Positions 9,476-18,994 are shown, counted from the stretch's first letter. The stretch: DNA of 64,000 bases from Nocardia sp. NBC_01327 (GCF_035958815.1 NZ_CP108383.1:8184001-8248000); one strand, 5' to 3'. Numbers and translations: made by a program. The notes: generated by a model not told the origin, from the letters alone.

Positions 9476-10951
9476 ATGTCCACTCAACGCAATCCGTGGT
9501 TGGCGCTATACGCGCTGGTTGTCGGGTTCTTCATGATCCTGCTGGACATGACCATCGTCGCGGTGGCCAATCCGGCGATCAAGGAGGCCTTCGACGCCGA
9601 CTACAACAAGGTCATCTGGGTCACCAGCGCCTACCTGCTCGCCTATGCGGTACCGCTGCTGGTGGCGGGGCGTCTCGGGGATCGCTTCGGCCCCAAGAAC
9701 ATCTACCTCATCGGCCTGGTCGTCTTCACCGCCGCCTCGCTGTGGTGTGCCGAATCGGGCAGCATCGAGATGCTCATCGCGGCCCGTGCCGTGCAGGGCC
9801 TGGGCGCGGCGCTCATGACGCCGCAGACCATGGCCGTCATCACCCGCACCTTCCCGCCGGACAAGCGCGGCGCGGCCATGGGCCTGTGGGGCGGCGTCGC
9901 CGGTCTGGCCACGCTCGTGGGCCCCATCCTGGGCGGCGTGCTGGTCGACTGGAAGGGCTGGCAGTGGATCTTCTACGTGAACGTGCCGATCGGCGTCGTG
10001 GCGTTCGCGCTGGTGGTCTGGCTGGTGCCCGCACTGGAAACCCATGAGCACAAGTTCGACTTCGTCGGTGTGGCGCTCTCGGGCATCGGCATGTTCCTGC
10101 TGGTGTTCGGCATCCAGGAGGGCGGCACCCGCGACTGGGACGCCATCACCTGGCTGATGATCGGCGGCGGCCTGGTCGTGCTCGCGCTGTTCGTGGTCAA
10201 TCAGGCGCGCAACAGCGATGAGCCGCTGGTGCCGATGAGCCTGTTCAAGGACCGCAACTTCTCGCTGTCGAGCCTGGCCATCGCCTCCATGGGTGCGGCC
10301 ATCACCGCCACCTTCGTGCCGTTCTACTTCTTCCTGCAGCAGGTGCACGGCATGTCGCCGACCAGGTCCGCCCTGGTGCTGGCGCCGATGGCGATTCTGA
10401 CCGGCGTGTTCGCGCCGATCATCGGCAAGATCTCGGACCGGATGCCGCCGCGCGTGCTGCCGACCATCGGCTTCGCGGTCTTCGCGGCCAGCATCTTCGG
10501 TTTCGCCCTGCTGATGAAGCCGGACACCTCGATCCCGCTGTTCCTGATCATCGGCGGCGTCGCCGGTATCGCGAATGCCTGCATCTGGGCGCCGCTGGCC
10601 ACCACCGCCACCCACAACCTGCCGATTCAGCAGGCCGGTGCGGGTGCGGGCGTGTACAACACCACCCGTCAGGTGGGTTCGGTGCTCGGCTCCGCGGCCA
10701 TCGCGGCCCTGATGTCGTCGCGTCTGGCGGCGCAGCATCTGGGCGGCGGGCCCGTCATGGAGGGCGGCGGCGGTTCGGCCAAGCTCCCGCCGGCGATCGC
10801 GGACAAGATCAGCACCGCGCTGAGCCAGTCCATGTACCTGCCTGCCTGCATCCTGCTGATCGGTGTGGCGGCGTCCGCGCTGTTCATCGGCCACGGCAAG
10901 GCTCCCGGCAAGCCGGCCGCCGCACCCGTCAAGGCGGATGTGGCGGGCTGA
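9476..10951 (+). CDS. MFS drug exporter, DHA2 (EmrB/QacA) family
   Basis: 491-residue integral membrane protein with about 14 predicted helices. Motif A-like GRLGDRFGPKNIY follows helix 2. The antiporter motif C region is GLATLVGPILGGVLVDWKGWQWIFYVNVPIG, and the early LDMTIVAVANPAI is typical of DHA2 drug:H+ antiporters. AGGAA lies upstream of ATG 9476. It follows the PadR gene and is likely controlled by it. Similar in type to mycobacterial Rv1250, which is also near kgd. Substrate unknown. Confidence 0.93.
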   Translation: MSTQRNPWLALYALVVGFFMILLDMTIVAVANPAIKEAFDADYNKVIWVTSAYLLAYAVPLLVAGRLGDRFGPKNIYLIGLVVFTAASLWCAESGSIEMLIAARAVQGLGAALMTPQTMAVITRTFPPDKRGAAMGLWGGVAGLATLVGPILGGVLVDWKGWQWIFYVNVPIGVVAFALVVWLVPALETHEHKFDFVGVALSGIGMFLLVFGIQEGGTRDWDAITWLMIGGGLVVLALFVVNQARNSDEPLVPMSLFKDRNFSLSSLAIASMGAAITATFVPFYFFLQQVHGMSPTRSALVLAPMAILTGVFAPIIGKISDRMPPRVLPTIGFAVFAASIFGFALLMKPDTSIPLFLIIGGVAGIANACIWAPLATTATHNLPIQQAGAGAGVYNTTRQVGSVLGSAAIAALMSSRLAAQHLGGGPVMEGGGGSAKLPPAIADKISTALSQSMYLPACILLIGVAASALFIGHGKAPGKPAAAPVKADVAG

Positions 10952-10970
10952 ATCAGCCTGCGGCACAACG

Positions 10971-11002
10971 GAGGCCCTCTTCGCAGCAGCGGAGGGGGCC
11001 TC
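10971..11002 (+). terminator. Probable terminator after the MFS gene
   Basis: Stem GAGGCCC (10971-10977) with GGGCCTC (10996-11002), lengthened inward by CTC/GAG with a bulge, 20 bases after the stop. No U-run, so efficiency is uncertain. Confidence 0.45.
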
Positions 11003-11017
11003 TGACGTCCGCGGCCG

Positions 11018-11638
11018 TCAGTACAGCAGGCCGTAGAGCCGCGTCCAGTCGATGCGGATCTCGATCGGCATGTCCACCAAGGATTCTCCGCCGAGCGGAT
11101 GCAGCCGGCGATGCGGGCGATAGCGGTCGAGCACCAGCACATGGGTCTGAATGGCGGTCACATGATCGCGATCCAGATAGACGAGCCAGTACCAGGGAAT
11201 GCCCGCCTGCGCGTATTCGGCCTGCTTGTCGGTGGTGTCGACGCGTTCGGTCACCGGCGACACCACTTCGACCGCGATCTTGACCCGGGCGGCGGGCAGT
11301 GGTCCGGAACCCGTTGGCGCGCCGGAGAACATGGCGATATCCGGCCGCCGCAGCGTGACCCGCGGCGATTCCCACAGCAGCACATCCTGATCGGTGCCGA
11401 CGTAGAGCGGGCCGTCGTTGTAGCGGCTCATATGCGCTTCGGCGCCGGCCTCCATCATGACGCCGAGGCGCCGGGCCGCATTCTCGTGCCGGTGCGCCGG
11501 CGGCTCGGCCCGCACCACATCACCATTCACCACTTCGACGAGCCGGCGGAAATCCCGGGGTAGCTGGTTCCAGACATCGAGGGTGATCGGTTCGGGCTGC
11601 AGGTTTTCCGCCCGCGCCCATTCGAGTACTCCGGTCAT
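11018..11638 (-). CDS. Uma2-family (DUF820) putative restriction-like endonuclease
   Basis: 206-residue protein of the Uma2/DUF820 family, a PD-(D/E)xK nuclease fold that is widespread but poorly understood. Seen: the N-terminal VEVVNGDVV element, the core strand with RRPDIAMF (catalytic Asp), and VKIAVEVVSP (Glu), followed by DKQAEYAQAGIPWYWLV, the family hallmark. ATG 11638 has AAGGGAG just upstream; in-frame upstream codons are Arg/Pro-rich and look non-coding. No methylase or partner gene adjoins it, so classical restriction is unlikely. Function unproven. Confidence 0.85.
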   Translation of the reverse strand: MTGVLEWARAENLQPEPITLDVWNQLPRDFRRLVEVVNGDVVRAEPPAHRHENAARRLGVMMEAGAEAHMSRYNDGPLYVGTDQDVLLWESPRVTLRRPDIAMFSGAPTGSGPLPAARVKIAVEVVSPVTERVDTTDKQAEYAQAGIPWYWLVYLDRDHVTAIQTHVLVLDRYRPHRRLHPLGGESLVDMPIEIRIDWTRLYGLLY

Positions 11639-11750
11639 GCGCGCTCCCTTGGATGGGCGTCGACGGCCGGGCCGATCGTAAACCGCGCGCGCTGTCAAAA
11701 AGGGCGTTCGGCATTTTCGCTGCCCCAAACACCCAGGCAATTGCGATAAT

Positions 11751-13454
11751 TCAGCCTATTCGGACAGAAATCGAGGGGTAACCGGTCGCACCGTCGGGCA
11801 CCGGGTAGGCCTCATCGGAGGTCTGGACCGCACCGCCGCCGTCGGTGGCGCGCGCCCACACGGTGTGCAGACCGGAGGTCGCCTGCCAATCGAAAGCCCA
11901 TTGCCGCCAGGTGTCAATGGAGGGTTCGGCGGCCAGCCGCGCGGGCTGCCACGCACCATTGTCGATCCGCACCTCGACCGCATCGATCCCCCGGTGCTGC
12001 GCCCACGCCACCCCGGCGACGGTGACCTTGCCCGCCGCGAGCGAACTCGCCGTCGGGGTGTCGATGCGGGTGCCGGTCTTGATCGGGCCGTTCTGCGACC
12101 AGCCCCGTTTGGTCCAATAGGCTTCCGCGCGATCGAATCTCGTGATCTCGATATCGGTCACCCACTTGGTCGCCGACACATAGCCGTACAGGCCCGGCAC
12201 CACCAGTCGCACCGGATATCCGTGCGCGGTGGGCAGCGGTTCACCGTTCATGCCCACGGCCAGCAGGGCGTCACGACCGTCCATGAGCGCCGCCAGCGGG
12301 CTGCCCGCGGTGAATCCGTCGACGCTGGTGGAGAGCACCATATCCGCATCCGGATGCGGACCCGCCTCGGTGAGCAGCTCGTCCAGCCGATAGCCCAGCC
12401 AGCTGGCATTGCCGATGAGGTCCCCGCCGACCGGATTGGAGACGCAGGTCAGCGTCACCAGTTTCTCGACGGCCTGCCGGGCGGCGAGATCGGCGTAGGT
12501 GAGCCGGATTTCGCGATCCACCATGCCGTGAATGCGCAGTGACCAACTGTCCTTGCTCACCTGCGGGACGGTCAGCGCGGTATCGATCCGATAGAAGTCG
12601 GCATTCGAGGTGAGATACGGACTCAGACCGGGGATTTTGAGATCCGCCGCCGGATCGATCACGGGCACCGGGCCGGATGGGGAGGGCAACTGCACCTCGG
12701 CGCGCTCACTCGACACATTGTGCGAGCGCAGTCCCAGCACGCGACCCACCACACCGGCGCCGATACCGGCCGCCGCGGCAATCACTATGCCCCGCATCAC
12801 CTGTCGCCGCTGCAGCGCCAATTCGAACCGGGAATCGTCGGTGGTCGAACGGCCGGCACCCGCCGCAGTGGATTCGCCCTCGGCAAGACCGGTCTCGAGC
12901 CCTCCCCGTCCCGGTCCGCTCGGCACCGGCTCATCCAGCACCCCGGCTGAACCGCCAGCTGCCGCGACCGCCGTAAGCGCTTCCGCCGCAGCCTCTTTCG
13001 AAGCCAACTCCGACGACGCCGCGGCAAACTCCTCGATGCGCCGAATCAGATTGCGCAGCACCGCGATTCCGGCCCAGGCGCCCAGCAGGGAGGGCAGCGC
13101 CCACGTCCAACCGGCGGCCGGGCGACCTACGGCCGCGAGCAACGACAGCAGCCCGAAGATGCCGAAGGCGATCGACCCCACCGGCCGCCGCACCCGTTCG
13201 GCGAACCCGGCGAGCCCGGCCACCAGCACCGTCACAATGCCCATCGAAATGAACAGCAGCAGTTTGTCATCCGTGCCGACGGTCTCGATCACCCTCTCGC
13301 GCACGGTATCCGGCGTATGGTCGATCACCCACGCCCCGACCGCCTGCAACGGCGTGCTGTCGGTGCTGATCAGCACCGCCACCAGCTCGGCGACGCCCAG
13401 GGTCACCCCGGCCGCTGCCACTCCACTAGCTACCCGCAGTCCACGCTCGGCCAC
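11751..13454 (-). CDS. Membrane-anchored molybdopterin-dependent oxidoreductase (sulfite oxidase/YedY fold)
   Basis: 567 residues. The N-terminal ~140 residues contain about four hydrophobic helices, followed by a charged Ala-rich linker and a further hydrophobic helix (MRGIVIAAAAGIGAGVVG, ~218-235). The soluble part (~260-567) is the sulfite-oxidase molybdopterin domain, with TLTCVSNPVGGDLIGNASW (Mo-ligand Cys ~337), and a C-terminal Mo-co dimerisation (immunoglobulin-like) domain with VAWAQHRGIDAVEVR. The active domain should face the outside. The start is GTG 13454 and no strong ribosome site is visible. Electron donor and substrate are unknown; no haem partner is adjacent. Confidence 0.88.
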   Translation of the reverse strand: MAERGLRVASGVAAAGVTLGVAELVAVLISTDSTPLQAVGAWVIDHTPDTVRERVIETVGTDDKLLLFISMGIVTVLVAGLAGFAERVRRPVGSIAFGIFGLLSLLAAVGRPAAGWTWALPSLLGAWAGIAVLRNLIRRIEEFAAASSELASKEAAAEALTAVAAAGGSAGVLDEPVPSGPGRGGLETGLAEGESTAAGAGRSTTDDSRFELALQRRQVMRGIVIAAAAGIGAGVVGRVLGLRSHNVSSERAEVQLPSPSGPVPVIDPAADLKIPGLSPYLTSNADFYRIDTALTVPQVSKDSWSLRIHGMVDREIRLTYADLAARQAVEKLVTLTCVSNPVGGDLIGNASWLGYRLDELLTEAGPHPDADMVLSTSVDGFTAGSPLAALMDGRDALLAVGMNGEPLPTAHGYPVRLVVPGLYGYVSATKWVTDIEITRFDRAEAYWTKRGWSQNGPIKTGTRIDTPTASSLAAGKVTVAGVAWAQHRGIDAVEVRIDNGAWQPARLAAEPSIDTWRQWAFDWQATSGLHTVWARATDGGGAVQTSDEAYPVPDGATGYPSISVRIG

Positions 13455-13690
13455 AAATCCGACCCTACTGCGCGATCAGGCCGCGGAACCCCCGTGGAAA
13501 ATGACATTCCGGTGACGGCGCGCGCTGTGGCCACTGGCGAATGCCTCGGCCGCGCTCTCCACATCGAGGCACATCGCGAACGCCGGGCCGGCGGTGTTCA
13601 CCTGCTGCCCCGGCGGGCGGCGGACGCCCTCAACAGGGTGTCGCCGAGCGGCAGGTCGATGTGCCGAGGCTGTTCTTCGGCAAGCATGAC

Positions 13691-13736
13691 AAAGGGCGCT
13701 GCCTGCGGAATTATTCTCTGGCAGCGCCCTTTTCTA
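13691..13736. terminator. Bidirectional terminator below the fadD gene
   Basis: Perfect 13-bp stem AAAGGGCGCTGCC (13691-13703) with GGCAGCGCCCTTT (13720-13732) and a 16-base loop. T-runs occur on both strands. It lies 8 bases past the minus-strand fadD stop. The remaining 13455-13690 holds no credible gene. Confidence 0.85.
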
Positions 13737-13740
13737 TGGC

Positions 13741-15534
13741 TCAGGAGTAGATGGCCGCCACGTCGGCCGCGTACTGCTTCATGACCACATTGCGCTTGAG
13801 GGAGAGCTTCGGGGTGAGCTCGCCGCCCTCCTGGGTCCAGTCGACCGGCAGGATGCGGATCTTCTTGATCGCCTCGGCGTGCGAGACCAGTTTGTTGGTG
13901 GCCGCGACGGCCTCGTTGATCTCCCCGACCAGCGCCGGATTCTCGATCAGGTGCTCGATCGAGGTGCTCGCCGGAATGCCGTTGCGTTCCTTCCAGCCCG
14001 GCAGCGCTTCGGGATCGAGGGTGATGAGCGCGCCGATGAACGGCTCGCCGTCGCCGACCACCATGACCTGGCTGATCAGCGGGTTCTGCCGCAGCGAATC
14101 CTCGAGCATGGTCGGCGAGACGTTCTTGCCGCCGGCGGTGACGAGGATTTCCTTCTTACGGCCGGTGATGGAGATGAAGCCGTTCTCGTCGATCGCGCCC
14201 AGATCGCCGGTCTTGAACCAGCCGTCCTCGGCGAAGGCGTCGGCGCTGGCCTCGGGGTTCTTCCAGTAGCCGGAGAAGACGACCGGTCCGCGGATGAACA
14301 GTTCACCGTCCTCGGCGACCTTGGCGCCGTGGCCGGGCAGCGGGCGGCCGACCGAGCCGACCTTGATGTGCTTGGGGGTGTTCACGCTGACGGCGGCGGT
14401 GGACTCGGTCAGACCGTAGCCCTCGTAGATGGTGACGCCGGCGCCGCGGAAGTAGTGGCCCAGGCGCGCACCCAGCGGTCCGCCGCCGGAGACCGCGGAA
14501 GAGCACTGCCCGCCCATGGCTTCGCGCAGCTTGCTGAAGACCAGCTTGTCGAGCACGGTGTGCTTGAGCTTGAGGACCAGGCCCGGCCCGCCGTTCTGCA
14601 GCGATTCGCTGTAGGCGACAGCCACATCGGTGGCGTAGTCGAAGATCTTGCCCTTACCGCCGTCGTGCGCCTTCTGCTTGGCGCCGTTGAAGACCTTCTC
14701 GAATACGCGCGGGACCGAGAGGATGAAGTTCGGCTTGTACTGCCCGAACTGCTCGACCAGCGTGGACCAGTCCGAGGAGTGCGCGACGGTGACGCCGGCA
14801 TCGAAGGCGGCCAGCGCGACAGCGCGCGCGAAGACGTGCGCCAGCGGCAGGAACAGCAGCGACTTCTGACCGGGCCGCAGGAATTCGCTCATGGCCGAGC
14901 GGTCGGCGGCCGATTCGGCGTACAGGTTGGCATGCGAGAGCATGACGCCCTTGGGCCGGCCGGTGGTGCCGGAGGTGTAGATGAGGGTGGCGGGCGATTC
15001 GGCCTTCACCAGCGCGCGGCGCTCGTGGATCACCGAATCATCAAGGCCCGCACCGCGAGTGGTGAGCTCACCGATGGCGTCCGTATCGACCTGCAGCACC
15101 TCCTGCAGATCTCCGAGTCCGCCTTCGATTTCCGCGATGGTGGCGCGGTGCTTGGCGTTCTCGACCACGATCAGCTTGGTGGCGGAGTCGGAGAGGATCC
15201 AGCGCACCTGCTCGGCCGAGGAGCTGTCGAAGATGGCGACGGTGCACCCGCCGGCGGCCCAGATGGCGAAGTCCAGCACGACCCACTCGTACGAGGTGGC
15301 GGCCATGATGGCGACGCGGTCCCCGAGTTCGATGCCGGAGGCGACCAGTCCCTTGGCAACGCCGGTGACGGCCTTCGCGAATTCCGTCGCCGTGACGTCG
15401 CTCCAGCCGCCCTTACCGTCCGGAACATTGAAGACGACCAGGTCAGGGGTCTTCTCAGCATGCCGGAACGCACCGTCCGACATATTGGCGTTTTCCGGAA
15501 TGGTGTAGGTAGCCGGGACTTCGAACTCTCGCAT
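13741..15534 (-). CDS. fadD15: Long-chain fatty-acid-CoA ligase, FadD15-like
   Basis: 597-residue ANL-superfamily enzyme, which activates fatty acids to acyl-CoA via acyl-adenylate. Motifs: P-loop TLIYTSGTTGRPKG (~190), the A5-type IYEGYGLTESTAAV, A7 DGWFKTGDLGAID, A8 FISITGRKKEILVTAGGKN, and a C-terminal catalytic Lys in LTPKLSLKRN. The N-terminal REFEVPATYT and overall alignment recall M. tuberculosis FadD15. It lies 125 bases downstream of the esterase gene in the BVMO-SDR-esterase cluster, so it could activate acids released there, but a separate transcript is also possible given the gap. The terminator at 13691 ends it. Confidence 0.93.
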   Translation of the reverse strand: MREFEVPATYTIPENANMSDGAFRHAEKTPDLVVFNVPDGKGGWSDVTATEFAKAVTGVAKGLVASGIELGDRVAIMAATSYEWVVLDFAIWAAGGCTVAIFDSSSAEQVRWILSDSATKLIVVENAKHRATIAEIEGGLGDLQEVLQVDTDAIGELTTRGAGLDDSVIHERRALVKAESPATLIYTSGTTGRPKGVMLSHANLYAESAADRSAMSEFLRPGQKSLLFLPLAHVFARAVALAAFDAGVTVAHSSDWSTLVEQFGQYKPNFILSVPRVFEKVFNGAKQKAHDGGKGKIFDYATDVAVAYSESLQNGGPGLVLKLKHTVLDKLVFSKLREAMGGQCSSAVSGGGPLGARLGHYFRGAGVTIYEGYGLTESTAAVSVNTPKHIKVGSVGRPLPGHGAKVAEDGELFIRGPVVFSGYWKNPEASADAFAEDGWFKTGDLGAIDENGFISITGRKKEILVTAGGKNVSPTMLEDSLRQNPLISQVMVVGDGEPFIGALITLDPEALPGWKERNGIPASTSIEHLIENPALVGEINEAVAATNKLVSHAEAIKKIRILPVDWTQEGGELTPKLSLKRNVVMKQYAADVAAIYS

Positions 15535-15659
15535 CGTTGCCCTTCCACAGTGAGTTATACCGGCGGGTAATTTACGCCACGCTTACATGTCACACCCGGC
15601 AGCCCGCCCGAACAGGTTCTCATTTGCTGTTCGAACGGGCGCCGCGATCGGTACCGCCT

Positions 15660-16574
15660 CTATCCTATGGATCGAGTTTGCGCAGGTCGAAGCGCCTGCC
15701 GCAAGAACTCGCCGAGTTCGCGGGTAATCGCCGCGGCCGGGGCGACCAGGGATGCCTGCAACTGCGACACGTGCCAGAGCCCATCGGTCTCGGTGAACCG
15801 GGTGTCGACACCCGCCGCACGCAACTTCGCGACCAGCCGCGTGCACTGATCGTGCAGCAGTTCGGACCTGTCGGCCTGCACATACGTCGGCGGCAGCCCG
15901 TGCAGATCGCCGAGCATCGGCGCATAGCCGGTGTCGGAGCCGTCGCCATTGCCGAGGTAGGCGGCGGCACAGGCCCGCGACCACGGCTTGTTGATGACCA
16001 GATCGCGGGTGCGGGTCGGAACCTCATTGGGATCACCCCACGGCGCGATGAGTCCCAGCGCCGCGGGAGTCATACCGTGCTTGTCCCGCAGGCGCAGCGC
16101 CAGGGCCAGCGAGAGCCCGCCGCCGGCCGAATCACCGGCCACCGCAATACGTTCCGGCTCGTAGCCGAAGGCGACCAGCTCCAGAAACGCCGCCTCGGCA
16201 TCGTCGAGTGCGGCCGGGAACGGATGCTCGGGCGCCAGCCGGTAGTCCAATACCTGTATCGGACAACCGGTTTCGCGTGCCAGATACCCCGCTAGCGGCC
16301 GGTGCGTGGCGGGCGAGCCGACCGTATAACCGCCGCCGTGCAGGTAGAGCACGGTGGCGGTATCGGTGGCCGGGCCGAGCGTGACCCGCTCGGCGGACCG
16401 CCCGCCCAGCCGGACCCGCTCCGCATGGGTGCCACGCGGCGCACCCTGGGCGGGTGCGCTCAGATTCATCAGCGCCCGCTGCGCCGCGAACGGCAACCGC
16501 TTGTTCAAGATCACCCGGAACATCGGGTGCAGGACCGCGCGGGCCACGGGCAGGGGCAGTTTCACATCGGGCAT
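15660..16574 (-). CDS. Alpha/beta hydrolase, hormone-sensitive-lipase family esterase (LipR-like)
   Basis: 304-residue serine esterase. HSL-family oxyanion motif LYLHGGGYTVGS (~77-86), nucleophile elbow AVAGDSAGGGLS (~144-155), and catalytic Asp and His near QADRSELLHDQ and TDGLWHVSQL. No signal peptide, so cytoplasmic. It starts at ATG 16574, 9 bases after the SDR stop, so it is cotranscribed with SDR and the BVMO. In that setting it would hydrolyse the ester or lactone made by the monooxygenase, like LipR in the mymA operon; this role is inferred from context. Confidence 0.9.
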   Translation of the reverse strand: MPDVKLPLPVARAVLHPMFRVILNKRLPFAAQRALMNLSAPAQGAPRGTHAERVRLGGRSAERVTLGPATDTATVLYLHGGGYTVGSPATHRPLAGYLARETGCPIQVLDYRLAPEHPFPAALDDAEAAFLELVAFGYEPERIAVAGDSAGGGLSLALALRLRDKHGMTPAALGLIAPWGDPNEVPTRTRDLVINKPWSRACAAAYLGNGDGSDTGYAPMLGDLHGLPPTYVQADRSELLHDQCTRLVAKLRAAGVDTRFTETDGLWHVSQLQASLVAPAAAITRELGEFLRQALRPAQTRSIG

Positions 16575-16583
16575 ATCGAATTC

Positions 16584-17414
16584 CTAAGGCAGGAAGCGCT
16601 TCTGAACCACGGCGGAAATACGCTGATAGTAGGAACCGGTGCTGCGCACGAACAGGTCGAGAAGCTTTGCCTCCCAGCCGATCAGCACGCGACCGTGGCC
16701 GCGGGCCACACCCTCGGTAATGGTCTGCGCGGCCATCTCCGGGGTGTGCAGGGCGAGCTGCTTGTCGAACAGGGCGGCCAGGTTCTTCTGGTCCAGGCCC
16801 TCGGCGACGGTGGAATTGCGGGCCACGGCGGTCTTGATGCCGCCGGGGTGCACACAGGTCACCTTGACCGGATCGCCGCTGATCAGCATTTCCTGGCGCA
16901 GCGCCTCGGTGAAGCCGCGCACCGCGAATTTGGCGGCGTTGTAAGCACTCTGGCCGGGCACCGCGATCAGGCCGAACAGGCTGGAGATGTTCACCACGTG
17001 GCCGGAGCCGGATTCGATGAGATACGGCAGGAATGCCTTGGTGCCGTTCACGACTCCGTAGAAATCGACATCCATAATGCGGTCGATGTCTTTGAAGTCC
17101 GTCTTGATCACATCACCGTGGTGCGCGATTCCGGCATTGTTGTAGATCTGGTTGACCTTGCCGAAGTGCTGCTTCACCGCATCGGCGTAGAGCAGGACGG
17201 CCTCGCGCTCGGCGACGTTCAGGCGATCGGATTTGATCTCGACACCGAACTTCTCGCACCGCTTGACGGTCTCGGCGAGACCCTCGGTATCGATGTCCGA
17301 CAGCGCGAGCTTGGCCCCGCGACGGCCCAGGTTCTCCGCGAGGGCACGGCCGATACCGGATCCGGCGCCGGTGATCACGCAGACCTTGTCCTTGAAGTAA
17401 GCATCGTTGCTCAC
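16584..17414 (-). CDS. SDR-family oxidoreductase (Rv1245c-like)
   Basis: 276-residue classical short-chain dehydrogenase. TGAGSGIG (15-22) is the dinucleotide site, with Asp40 (LALSDID) after strand 2 suggesting NAD preference. YNNAG lies at 91-95; the catalytic set is Ser144/145 with Tyr158 and Lys162 (SAYNAAK). The C-terminal extension SYYQRISAVVQKRFLP is typical of the mycobacterial Rv1245c/SadH group. GTG start at 17414. It lies 62 bases downstream of the BVMO and 9 upstream of the esterase. The likely role is oxidising an alcohol or interconverting ketone and alcohol in the same pathway. Confidence 0.92.
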   Translation of the reverse strand: MSNDAYFKDKVCVITGAGSGIGRALAENLGRRGAKLALSDIDTEGLAETVKRCEKFGVEIKSDRLNVAEREAVLLYADAVKQHFGKVNQIYNNAGIAHHGDVIKTDFKDIDRIMDVDFYGVVNGTKAFLPYLIESGSGHVVNISSLFGLIAVPGQSAYNAAKFAVRGFTEALRQEMLISGDPVKVTCVHPGGIKTAVARNSTVAEGLDQKNLAALFDKQLALHTPEMAAQTITEGVARGHGRVLIGWEAKLLDLFVRSTGSYYQRISAVVQKRFLP

Positions 17415-17476
17415 GGGTTTACCACTTTCGATTGTCTAGGTCCCGCTCCGAATGACGTGGCGGGTGAGTCGGAGGT

Positions 17477-18994
17477 TTAAGCGACAGGTACTGCGGCCGT
17501 GGAAGTCTCGTACGCGTCCACATCGAACTTCTCGAGCAGACCACGGAAGCGGAAGGTGAAATCCGGCCACAGTGTGGTGTTGTTGCCGTGCTTGTCGAGG
17601 TACCAGGAGGCGCAACCGCCGGTGTTCCACACCGCGCCGGTGAGCTTCTTCTGCAGATCGACGTTGTATTCGTCCTGCACATCCTTGCGGACCTCGACAG
17701 TACGCAGGCCCAGCTTGTCGATGGTAGCCACGGCGTCGGCAATGTAATTGATCTGCGATTCGATCATGTACACCATCGAGGTGTGGCCCAGGCCGACGTT
17801 CGGGCCCAGCATGAAGAACATGTTCGGGTAGTTGTTGATGGCCGAACCCTTGTAGCCCTGCTGGCCGATGGCGTCGAAAACCTCCGAGAGCGTGCGGCCG
17901 TCGCGGCCGGCAATGGTCTCGTAGGCGGGCGAATCGGTGACATGGAAACCGGTGGCCACGATGATCGCGTCCACCTCGCGCTCGACGCCGTCCTTGGTGA
18001 CGACGGAATTGCCGCGAATCTCCTGGATGCCGTCGGTGACCACATCGACATTGTCGCGGCCCAGCGCCGGGTAGTACTCGTTCGAGATGAGCATGCGCTT
18101 GCAGCCGATGCGGAAGTTCGGCGTGACCTTCTTGCGCAGCACCGGATCCTTGACCTCGATGCGCAGCTTGGCGCGCGCGACGGTCTCCAGGATCTTCATG
18201 GCGGGCGGGAACTTGGCCAGGCCGACGACCTGGGTCTCGCGCGCGGCGTAGATGGCGGCGCGCGAGAGCGCCTGCACACCCGGAATGTATTTGAAGGCAA
18301 GCTTTTCCGGCGCGAGATAGGGCCGGTCGGCGCGCGGCAGCAGCCACGGGGCGGTGCGCTGGTAGAGGTCCAGGTGCGCGACCTGCTTGGCGATGCTCGG
18401 CACGATCTGGATCGCGGAGGCGCCGGTGCCGATGACGGCGACGCGCTTACCGGTCAGGTCGGCGCTGTGGTCCCAGCGGGCGGAGTGGAAGATCTCGCCC
18501 TGGAAGTCGTTGAGGCCCTTGATATCCGGCAGGTTCGGCTCACAGAGCGCGCCGACGGCGGAGATGAGGATCTCGGCGGTGAACTCGCCCTGGCTGGTCT
18601 GGATCTCCCAGCGGGCGGCGTCGCTGTTCCACTGCGCGCCGGTCATATCGCAATCGAAGATGTGCTTATCGCGCACGTTGTACTTGGCGGCGACGGTCTG
18701 GATGTACTTCTGGATCTCCGGCTGCTTGGAGAACGAGCGCGACCAGTCCGGATTGAGCGCGAAGGAGTACGAGTACAGCTGCGACGGCACATCGCAGGCC
18801 GCGCCCGGGTAGGTGTTGTCCCGCCAGGTGCCGCCGACATCGTTCCCGCGCTCGAGCACGAGGTAGTCGTTGCGACCCTGCTGGCTCAGCCGGATTGCCA
18901 TGCCCAGGCCCGAGAACCCGCTGCCGACGATGATGATGCGGGAGTGCCGTACGGGACGGTTGCCGACAGCCTTGTCTGTAACCTTGCGACTCAT
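17477..18994 (-). CDS. Flavin-containing Baeyer-Villiger-type monooxygenase (MymA/EthA class)
   Basis: 505 residues. FAD-binding Rossmann motif IIIVGSGFSGLG (~20-31), then GGTWRDNTYPGAACDVPSQLY typical of class B monooxygenases, the BVMO fingerprint FQGEIFHSARWDH (FxGxxxHxxxW, with Asp for Pro), a second Rossmann motif VAVIGTGASAIQ for NADPH, and the late ATGFHVTDSP. The catalysed step is O-insertion into a ketone, giving an ester. First gene of the minus-strand cluster. A -35 TTGACT and -10 TACGCT lie directly ahead and put the transcript start at or next to the ATG, so the mRNA may be leaderless. Divergent from a TetR gene that probably represses it. Confidence 0.93.
   Translation of the reverse strand: MSRKVTDKAVGNRPVRHSRIIIVGSGFSGLGMAIRLSQQGRNDYLVLERGNDVGGTWRDNTYPGAACDVPSQLYSYSFALNPDWSRSFSKQPEIQKYIQTVAAKYNVRDKHIFDCDMTGAQWNSDAARWEIQTSQGEFTAEILISAVGALCEPNLPDIKGLNDFQGEIFHSARWDHSADLTGKRVAVIGTGASAIQIVPSIAKQVAHLDLYQRTAPWLLPRADRPYLAPEKLAFKYIPGVQALSRAAIYAARETQVVGLAKFPPAMKILETVARAKLRIEVKDPVLRKKVTPNFRIGCKRMLISNEYYPALGRDNVDVVTDGIQEIRGNSVVTKDGVEREVDAIIVATGFHVTDSPAYETIAGRDGRTLSEVFDAIGQQGYKGSAINNYPNMFFMLGPNVGLGHTSMVYMIESQINYIADAVATIDKLGLRTVEVRKDVQDEYNVDLQKKLTGAVWNTGGCASWYLDKHGNNTTLWPDFTFRFRGLLEKFDVDAYETSTAAVPVA

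Noticed and set aside
9506..10966. 486-residue minus-strand frame opposite the MFS gene
   Set aside because: Strongly His/Arg/Gln-rich with no motif, exact mirror of the transporter.
13879..15570. 563-residue plus-strand frame opposite fadD
   Set aside because: Shadow frame; the minus-strand FadD has all ANL motifs.
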